NCBI GenBank assembly: GCA_027452145.1
Contig: DAIDHB010000358.1
Location: 1-39,235, forward strand
Reading direction: 5' to 3'
Origin: Planctomycetales bacterium
GTDB lineage: Bacteria; Planctomycetota; Planctomycetia; Isosphaerales; Isosphaeraceae
DNA length: 39,235 nt
A model generated the notes under the pieces. The model made no database searches. It had not been told where the DNA came from and saw nothing but the letters and a program-made list of their open reading frames with translations. Numbering within the stretch: position 1 is the stretch's first letter; every line of letters starts with the position of its first letter. This document shows positions 33,831-39,235 of this stretch, in pieces. The translations under genes were made by a program, and so were the position numbers.

Positions 33831-35216
33831 TTGCGAATCACCTTCCACGGTGCGACCCGTCAGGTTACGGGCACGGCTCACTTGCTGGAGATCGGCTCCC
33901 GTCGCATCCTGATCGATTGCGGGTTATTTGACTCGGAGCGGATCCATCCCGAGAGCCCCAACCGCCAGCTCGCCTTCGACCCGCGCGAGCTGGACGCGGT
34001 GATTGTCTCTCACGCCCACAACGACCATATCGGGCGGCTGCCGTACCTGGTGCGATCGGGCTACAACGGGCCGGTGTACGCCACCCCGGCGACCGCCGAC
34101 ATCACGGCCGTGATGCTCCGCGACAGCGCGCGGATCCAGCGCGAGGAGGTCCGCAACGCTCACATCAAGTATCCCCACCTCGAGACGGTCGAGCCCCTCT
34201 ACGAGCAGGCCGATGTGGAGTGGCTGATCGAGCGGCTTCAGCGCGTGCCGTACGAGACGCCGGTTGAGGTCGCTCCGGGGGTCGTGCTCACCTATCACGA
34301 CGCCGGCCACATCCTCGGCTCGGCGATCGTCCGGCTGGACTATCAGGAGGGCGGCCGGCACCGTCGCTTCGTCTTCACCGGCGACTTGGGCCGGCGCGCG
34401 ACCCACCTGCTCCCGGATCCCGCCATCGTCCGCGACGTCAACATCCTGGTCACCGAGAGCACCTACGGCGGCAAGGAGCTTGAGCCGTACGACCGCCTCA
34501 TCAAGCAGCTCCACGCCATCATCGCGCGGGCCATCCGGCTCGAGAGCAAGGTCGTCATCCCGGCCTTCAGTCTGGGGCGGACCCAGCGGATGGTCTACTG
34601 CCTCCAGGAGCTGTTCGCCCAGCACAAGGTCCGGCCGATCCCCGTCTACGTCGACAGCCCGCTGGCCCTGCGGCTGACCGACATCCATCGCGAATACCCC
34701 GACGCCTACACGCCCCAGGCGCGCAGCCTGATGGACAAGGATCCGATGTATTTCGGCTCCCGCTTCGTCGAGTTCTGCGCCTCCTGGGACGAGTCGCGCC
34801 GGCTCAACTACATGAACGGCCCGATGGTCATCATCGCCTCGTCGGGCATGTGCGAGGCCGGGCGGATCCGCCACCACCTGCGGCACGTCGTCGCCGACCC
34901 GGACAACGCAATCGTCATCGTCAGCTACCAGGCCGAGGGGACCCTCGGCCGGCAGATCTCCGAGGGGGTCGAGCGGATCCAGATGTTCGACCAGTGGTAC
35001 GACCTGAACGCGGCCGTCTACGTCCTCGACGGATTCTCCGGCCACGCCGATTCCAACGACCTGGCCTGGTGGTACGAGCAGACCGGCGGCAACATCGAGT
35101 CGGCCTTCATCGTCCACGGCGATCCCGAGGCGATGGACGCGCTGGTCCCCGTCCTCCAGCCCTTCGTCCAGTCCCCCGTGCACACCCCCGAGCTGCACCA
35201 GAGCTTCGAGGTCTGA
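33831..35216 (+). CDS. Beta-CASP metallo-beta-lactamase (CPSF/YSH1-like RNase)
   Basis: The 461-residue protein has a metallo-beta-lactamase fold with HAHNDHIGRL (HxHxDH, H61, H63, D65, H66). Further motifs are DAGHILGSAIVRLDY, FTGDLGRR, and a beta-CASP domain with VVIPAFSLGRTQRM and PVYVDSPLA. The end has SSGMCEAGRIRHHL, GTLGRQI and FSGHAD, as in CPSF73/YSH1-like RNases (COG1236). It is probably an RNA-processing nuclease. TTG 33831 is chosen as start because the family begins directly with LRITFHGATRQVTG; a GGGAGAG precedes it. A small zinc-ribbon gene follows on the same strand. Confidence 0.9.
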   Translation: MRITFHGATRQVTGTAHLLEIGSRRILIDCGLFDSERIHPESPNRQLAFDPRELDAVIVSHAHNDHIGRLPYLVRSGYNGPVYATPATADITAVMLRDSARIQREEVRNAHIKYPHLETVEPLYEQADVEWLIERLQRVPYETPVEVAPGVVLTYHDAGHILGSAIVRLDYQEGGRHRRFVFTGDLGRRATHLLPDPAIVRDVNILVTESTYGGKELEPYDRLIKQLHAIIARAIRLESKVVIPAFSLGRTQRMVYCLQELFAQHKVRPIPVYVDSPLALRLTDIHREYPDAYTPQARSLMDKDPMYFGSRFVEFCASWDESRRLNYMNGPMVIIASSGMCEAGRIRHHLRHVVADPDNAIVIVSYQAEGTLGRQISEGVERIQMFDQWYDLNAAVYVLDGFSGHADSNDLAWWYEQTGGNIESAFIVHGDPEAMDALVPVLQPFVQSPVHTPELHQSFEV

Positions 35217-35217
35217 T

Positions 35218-35239
35218 CTCGCCCCCAATAACGGGCGAG
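35218..35239 (+). terminator. Perfect 7-bp hairpin after the MBL-fold gene
   Basis: CTCGCCC and GGGCGAG pair perfectly around an 8-base loop, starting two bases after the stop. No T tract follows, so termination is not certain. Confidence 0.4.
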
Positions 35240-35298
35240 TCGCGGCGAATCCCCTCGAGGGGGATCGAATCGGAATTCCTCGCGGGAGGCCGCGCATC

Positions 35299-35559
35299 AT
35301 GCCGTACTGGGATCCGCAATACGCCCTGCGCCAGATCAAGGCCGGGATCCGACTCCCCCGGGGCGATGATCGCGCGGCATCGCGGTCTCACGCCTCGCCG
35401 GGTCGCGCCGGGGAGGCGCGGTGCGGCTGCTGCCCGCGCTGCCGGGCGTTCGTCCGCATCCCGGCTGCCGCGCCGGGCATCGCTGTGCCTTGCCCCGCCT
35501 GCGGCCAGTTCATCGCGTTCGTCAGGCCGCCTGAGGACGAACCGCCGCCGCTCGAGTGA
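35299..35559 (+). CDS. Small zinc-ribbon-type protein
   Basis: This 86-residue protein has two CxxC pairs, C45-x2-C48 (CCPRC) and C65-x2-C68 (CPACG). This is the layout of a short zinc ribbon. The first 40 residues are unremarkable and the end is Pro/Glu-rich. A GGGAGG site lies nine bases before the ATG. It is 82 bases after the RNase-like gene on the same strand and converges on the glycolate-oxidase-like gene. The function is unknown. Confidence 0.65.
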   Translation: MPYWDPQYALRQIKAGIRLPRGDDRAASRSHASPGRAGEARCGCCPRCRAFVRIPAAAPGIAVPCPACGQFIAFVRPPEDEPPPLE

Positions 35560-35593
35560 TCCGGCGTGGCTCGCCCCCAGGGAATTCGTCGCC

Positions 35594-37084
35594 TCACGCC
35601 GGCGCCGGGCGGCGTGGGCTCTTCTTCTCGACGCATCCCGCGCCGCCCGGCAGCATCTTGAACGGGTTGCAGCGGTTCTCGGGGTTGAAGGTCGACCGCA
35701 AGGCAACCATTGCCGCAAGGTCCTCGGGCGAGAACAGCTTCGGCATGAACTCCATCTTCTCCACGCCGATGCCGTGCTCGCCGGTGACGCTGCCACCGAC
35801 GTTGATGCACTCGTCCAAAATCTCGTGGCTGGCGAGGAACACCCGCTTGACCTGCTCGGGGTCGCGCTCGTCAAACAGCAGGATCGGGTGGATGTTGCCG
35901 TCGCCGGCGTGGAAGACATTCGCAATCCGCAGGCCGTGGCGCTGGCCGACCTCGGTAATGAAGCGGAGGATGTGCGGCAGCTTCGTCCGCGGCACCACGC
36001 CGTCCTGGGTGCAGTAGGTCGGGCTTAGCCGGCCGATGGCGCCGAACGCCGATTTTCGGCTCTTCCAGATGGCGACATATTCGGGCTCCTTGCGGGTCCG
36101 CCAGACGATCGACTTCTCGACCTTGCCGCCGCGGGACTGGACGATCTCGGAAATCGCCCGGGCCTCGCGGTCGAGACCGGCCTCCAGCCCGTCGACCTCG
36201 ATGATCAGCACGGCGCCCGCCTCGACGGGGAAGCCGAAGCGAAACGCCTGCTCGACGGCGCGGATCATCGGGTTGTCGAGCATCTCGAGCGCGGCCGGCA
36301 CGATTCCCGCGGCGATGATGCCGCTGACGGTCTCGGTGGCCGCGTCGACCGAGTCGAACACGCCGAGGAACGTCCGGCCCGATTCCGGGTCGCGCGTCAG
36401 GTTCACCACGGCCTTCGTGACAATGCCGAACGTCCCCTCGTTGCCGACGATCAGGCCGGTGAGGTCATACCCCGGGTCGTCCTCGGCGATCCCGCCGGTC
36501 TCGACAATCGTCCCGTCGGGCATGACGAGCGTCGCGGCCTTGATGTGGTTGACGGTCACGCCGTACTTGAGCGTGTGCGGCCCGCCCGAGTTCGTGGCGA
36601 TGTTGCCGCCGATCGTGCAGGCCCCCTGGCTGGACGGATCGGGCGCGTAATGGAAGCCCGTGCCGGCCAGCGACCGGGTCAGCCAGACGTTGACCACGCC
36701 CGCCTCGACGACGGCGTACCGGTCGCGCAGGCTCACCTCGAGGATCCGCTTCATCCGGGTCAGGCAGATCATCAAGCCGCCGCCGACGGTCAGCGTCCCG
36801 CCCGCCAGGCTGGTGCCCGCCCCGCGCGGGACGAATGGCACATCGTGCCGGTTGCACAGCCGGACGATCTCGGCCACCTGTTCGGTCGAGGTGGGAAAAA
36901 CCACGACGTCGGGCACGCTCTTCTCGACGACGTAGCCGTCGCACTCGTAGACCAGGGCCTCCTCGCGGCTGTCCAGGAGGTTGTCGGACCCGACGACGGC
37001 GGCGATCTCCGAGACGAGCCGGGGCGTGACGTTCCCCGTTCGCGGGGCGGCGGCTGGGGTCGTGGCGGTGGCTGAGGCGGCCAT
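35594..37084 (-). CDS. glcD: FAD-linked oxidase, glycolate oxidase GlcD-like
   Basis: The 496-residue protein has the vanillyl-alcohol-oxidase-type FAD domain: VVVFPTSTEQVAEIVRLCN, PRGAGTSLAGGTLT, SSQGACTIGGNIATNSGGPHTLKYG and IVGNEGTFGIVTKA. The C-terminal substrate part has NVFHAGDGNIHPILLFD and GSVTGEHGIGVEKMEFM. This matches GlcD, the catalytic subunit of glycolate oxidase, and D-lactate dehydrogenases of the same family. No glcE or glcF gene is adjacent in the window, so it could work alone or with a partner elsewhere. ATG 37084 (MAASATATTPAAAPR) is chosen because the longer frame upstream is Arg-rich without family similarity. Confidence 0.9.
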   Translation of the reverse strand: MAASATATTPAAAPRTGNVTPRLVSEIAAVVGSDNLLDSREEALVYECDGYVVEKSVPDVVVFPTSTEQVAEIVRLCNRHDVPFVPRGAGTSLAGGTLTVGGGLMICLTRMKRILEVSLRDRYAVVEAGVVNVWLTRSLAGTGFHYAPDPSSQGACTIGGNIATNSGGPHTLKYGVTVNHIKAATLVMPDGTIVETGGIAEDDPGYDLTGLIVGNEGTFGIVTKAVVNLTRDPESGRTFLGVFDSVDAATETVSGIIAAGIVPAALEMLDNPMIRAVEQAFRFGFPVEAGAVLIIEVDGLEAGLDREARAISEIVQSRGGKVEKSIVWRTRKEPEYVAIWKSRKSAFGAIGRLSPTYCTQDGVVPRTKLPHILRFITEVGQRHGLRIANVFHAGDGNIHPILLFDERDPEQVKRVFLASHEILDECINVGGSVTGEHGIGVEKMEFMPKLFSPEDLAAMVALRSTFNPENRCNPFKMLPGGAGCVEKKSPRRPAPA

Positions 37085-37303
37085 GGGGTGGTGCGACTCC
37101 GGAAGGCGTGCGTCGGGGCGTCGATCGGGGCTGGCCCGAATCCGGTCGGGACCGGCGAGACGTTTCATTCTATCGCGTCGTACCCCCTCGGGGCACGGGA
37201 AATCATCGTGGTGCACGCCGCGCCGCCTTGCACGCGACGCGACTGGTATGGTACGCACTGGGTGGGGGACCTCCAGGAATCCAAGTCGAGAGGGACGAGC
37301 GCC

Positions 37304-38356
37304 GTGGCGACCCTACCGGTCACGATCGTCGGCCTGGCCCTGGTTCTGGCGTACCAGGAACAGGCGCCCGCGCCCGCACAGCCGAAGCCGCAACCGAAGG
37401 CGAAGGCCAAGGCGAATACCTCGGGGTGGGCGGCCTACACCTCGCGAGATGGTGACTATCGCGTCGAGTTCCCCGCCCGACCGGCGGAGAGCACGCGGAT
37501 CATTCCCAGCCGCACGGGGAACCTCGAGCAGAAGAGCTACGTCGTCCGCGCGGGCGGTTGCATTTATCTGCTCCAGCAGACGAGGTATTCGCGGCCGTTC
37601 CCGGTGCTCGGGGTCGCCGATCAGTTGACCCAGTGGAAGCAGGGTTACCTCCAGGGCCAGGTGCAGCTCGTCCGCGAGAACGACGTGACCGCCAGCGACG
37701 TGGTCGGCCAGCACTTCGAGTATCAGACGCCATCGCCGCGAGCAAACGGGACGATTAACCACGTGACGCGGCATTTCATTCGGGGGTCGTCGTACATCCT
37801 CCTCAGCGTGACGACGTCGCCCAACCAGCCGCTGCCGCGCGACGCGGATCGGTTCCTCGACTCGTTCACCTTCCTCACGCCCCCGCCCGGGCGGGGCGGC
37901 GCCATGGCGAAGGGCGGGCCGGCCGGCAAGGCGGCGACCGCGCAGCCGGAGTCGCCCGACGGCACGCCCGAGGAGGCGCTGCGGACGTTCATGGTCGCGG
38001 CCGTCGCCCACGACGAGGAGGCGCTGCGCGCCATCACTCTGCCAGACCCCGAGCTCGAATGGTTGGTCCGCGGCGAGCCCGCGCCGGAGGAGGTCGTTGC
38101 CCGGATGCGGACGCTCGCGAAGGCAATGAAGATCCGGCGGCTCAAGCCCGGCGAACGCATCCGCGGGCCGCAGGGCAAGGTCGCCGCCGTGAGCCCGGAC
38201 GACATCGGCGAGGACCGGGCGCTTTTGCTCCCCGAGGGCGCGCCCTCGCCCGTCCGCGCCCGCCGCGTCGACGGCAAATGGAAGATCGACGCCCGCCCCG
38301 CCATCAACCAGCGCAAGGAAGCCGCCGCGGCTCTACAGAAGGGCGGCAGGCAGTGA
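37304..38356 (+). CDS. Hypothetical exported-type protein
   Basis: The 350-residue protein starts at GTG 37304, eight or so bases after GAGAGGGA. A hydrophobic N-terminal stretch (TLPVTIVGLALVLAY) is followed by a Pro/Lys/Ala-rich linker (PAPAQPKPQPKAKAKAN), consistent with a signal sequence or anchor. The middle (about 40-200) has YRVEFPARPAES and a FLDSFTFL end that resembles planctomycete proteins with a stress-type periplasmic domain. The last part has DGTPEEALRTFMVAAVAHDEEALRAI, a tail often seen in that phylum. No enzyme domain was recognised. It is divergent from the GlcD-like gene. Confidence 0.7.
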   Translation: MATLPVTIVGLALVLAYQEQAPAPAQPKPQPKAKAKANTSGWAAYTSRDGDYRVEFPARPAESTRIIPSRTGNLEQKSYVVRAGGCIYLLQQTRYSRPFPVLGVADQLTQWKQGYLQGQVQLVRENDVTASDVVGQHFEYQTPSPRANGTINHVTRHFIRGSSYILLSVTTSPNQPLPRDADRFLDSFTFLTPPPGRGGAMAKGGPAGKAATAQPESPDGTPEEALRTFMVAAVAHDEEALRAITLPDPELEWLVRGEPAPEEVVARMRTLAKAMKIRRLKPGERIRGPQGKVAAVSPDDIGEDRALLLPEGAPSPVRARRVDGKWKIDARPAINQRKEAAAALQKGGRQ

Positions 38357-38381
38357 TCAACGGAGATTTAATATAATTCAA

Positions 38382-38929
38382 TTGAACCACAGAGACACAG
38401 AGATCGGAAGAGAAGAGGGGTCGAAGTGACATGCGCTTCATCCCGCCCTTCAGCAGGGAGACGTCGTCAACGGATAGAAAATAAATACAATTGAACCACA
38501 GAGACACAGAGACACAGAGATCGGAAGAGGGGTCAAAGTGACATGCGCTTCATTCCGTCCTTCAGCAGGGGGACATTGAAGTTCAGCAGAAGGCCATGGC
38601 GGATGCCGGTGAGCCGAAGGTACGTCAGGAGCTGAGCGTAGTGGATCGGATGGAACTCGATGACGGTTTTCAGTTCCACGATGAGCCTGCCCGGGATGAC
38701 GATGTCCATCCGATAGCCGCAATCGAGCTGGAAGTCCTTGTAAATGACGGGCAATTCCACCTGGCTCAGATGCTCGACTCCTCGAAGATTCAGCTCATGG
38801 CAGAGACAATGCTCGTACGCCGATTCCAGCAATCCCGGCCCGAGCGCCCGGTGGACCTCGATCGCCGCGCCGATGACCGCCTCGGACACCGGGTCTCTCT
38901 CTTCCGATCTCTGTGTCTCTGTGGTTCAA
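38382..38929. repeat. Related repeats bracketing the GxxExxY gene
   Basis: A unit starting TTGAACCACAGAGACACAGA and continuing with GATCGGAAGAG occurs at 38382-38413 and 38491-38529 (plus), and inverted at 38899-38929. The first two copies are followed by about 50 bases of the gene's 3' end, so the tail of the gene is duplicated (38382-38463 versus 38491-38575). Confidence 0.85.
38533..38889 (-). CDS. GxxExxY family protein
   Basis: The 118-residue protein has the family signature G19-x2-E22-x2-Y25 in ALGPGLLESAYEHCL. It also has the nuclease-like LDCGYRMDIVIPG and LIVELKTV (D...ELK) arrangement expected of a PD-(D/E)xK-type fold. The C terminus reads LLLNFNVPLLKDGMKRMSL. GTG 38889 is used; the frame is open further upstream into the repeat, so the true start may be earlier. 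GxxExxY proteins are widespread in planctomycetes and have no established function. Here the gene lies between inverted copies of a short repeat. Confidence 0.85.
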   Translation of the reverse strand: MSEAVIGAAIEVHRALGPGLLESAYEHCLCHELNLRGVEHLSQVELPVIYKDFQLDCGYRMDIVIPGRLIVELKTVIEFHPIHYAQLLTYLRLTGIRHGLLLNFNVPLLKDGMKRMSL

Positions 38930-39235
38930 AATGTTTTTGATTTGCCGTTGTGTTTCCCTGTAGTGTGAGACCACCTGTTGGCGGGTCAATAACAACGACC
39001 CTGGAGCTCGCTACGGTTGCGTGGCGCACGGGCGAAAGCTGGAGGTTCCGGCCGTCCCGGGAGCCCACGAAGTGGGCGTCAGGACGTAGCCGGGGGGCGT
39101 CAGCCCCCCGGAACGCCAGGCGTACCCTCATCTCCCCGCCATCGTTTCACCCTCGCGGCCGCGACCCCGCCACGCGGGGTCGCGGCCGCGAGGGTCCGGC
39201 GAGAGGATTCGGTGTGTGGCGCGGCGGTCCGACCC
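38930..39235. other. Palindrome-rich region at the right edge
   Basis: No gene was recognised. Three perfect hairpins occur. GCCCAC/GTGGGC is at about 39063-39077 and CCGGGGGGC/GCCCCCCGG is at 39090-39111. The third is a 21-bp stem at 39150-39170 and 39174-39194 with a CAC loop. They may be REP-like elements or terminators. Confidence 0.6.

Overview
The window looks like chromosomal DNA of a planctomycete, most likely from the Isosphaeraceae. The base composition is very GC-rich. Several protein types typical of that phylum are present: a YXWGXW-repeat protein, a PEP-CTERM protein, a protein with an N-terminal 'LEDRVVPS' motif, and a GxxExxY protein. The intergenic regions carry many short palindromes and heptanucleotide repeats. 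This placement is inference; no rRNA or tRNA gene was recognised.

Left part (1-11.3 kb). A secreted YXWGXW-repeat protein is followed by a decayed HigB/RelE-type toxin and antitoxin remnant. Next is a four-gene sugar cluster: aldo/keto reductase, zinc alcohol dehydrogenase, RbsD/FucU mutarotase and amidohydrolase. It looks like the front end of oxidative (non-phosphorylating) L-fucose or related deoxysugar catabolism. Beyond it a PEP-CTERM gene is split by a complete IS66-family element with a 22-bp terminal inverted repeat and an 8-bp target duplication. Removing the element restores a 191-residue reading frame. A 243-bp, about 98% identical copy of part of the first gene lies just before a CapA-family gene.

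Middle part (11.3-21 kb). A long non-coding stretch holds a candidate small RNA with its own promoter and terminator. After it comes a tight four-gene cluster: a bacterial eRF1-like (baeRF/Vms1-like) protein with a zinc ribbon, a SagB/nitroreductase-like flavoprotein, a DUF2267 protein, and a hibernation-factor domain fused to a cold-shock domain. I read it as a ribosome rescue, hibernation and stress module, and it is my main candidate for a little-described system. A Rieske protein, a GMC oxidoreductase and an aldehyde dehydrogenase follow on the minus strand, then a low-complexity surface-type protein.

Suf region (21-29.3 kb). The order is sufR, sufC, sufB, two unrelated small genes, sufD, a thiosulfate sulfurtransferase, sufE, a Rieske ferredoxin and a SufT/MIP18-like gene. 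This is an iron-sulfur cluster assembly locus with no cysteine desulfurase (sufS) in the window. Four of its intergenic spacers are bounded by complementary repeats, mostly 7-nt units, that run from the last codons of one gene to the start of the next.

Right part (29.3-39.2 kb). This holds an XRE-S24 (LexA-like) regulator whose catalytic lysine appears replaced, a rhomboid protease, a diverged Ldh2-like protein, a repeat cluster, a conserved-looking unknown, a beta-CASP metallo-beta-lactamase RNase-like protein, a small zinc-ribbon protein, a GlcD-type FAD oxidase, an exported-type unknown, and a GxxExxY gene inside related repeats. The window ends in three palindromic hairpins.
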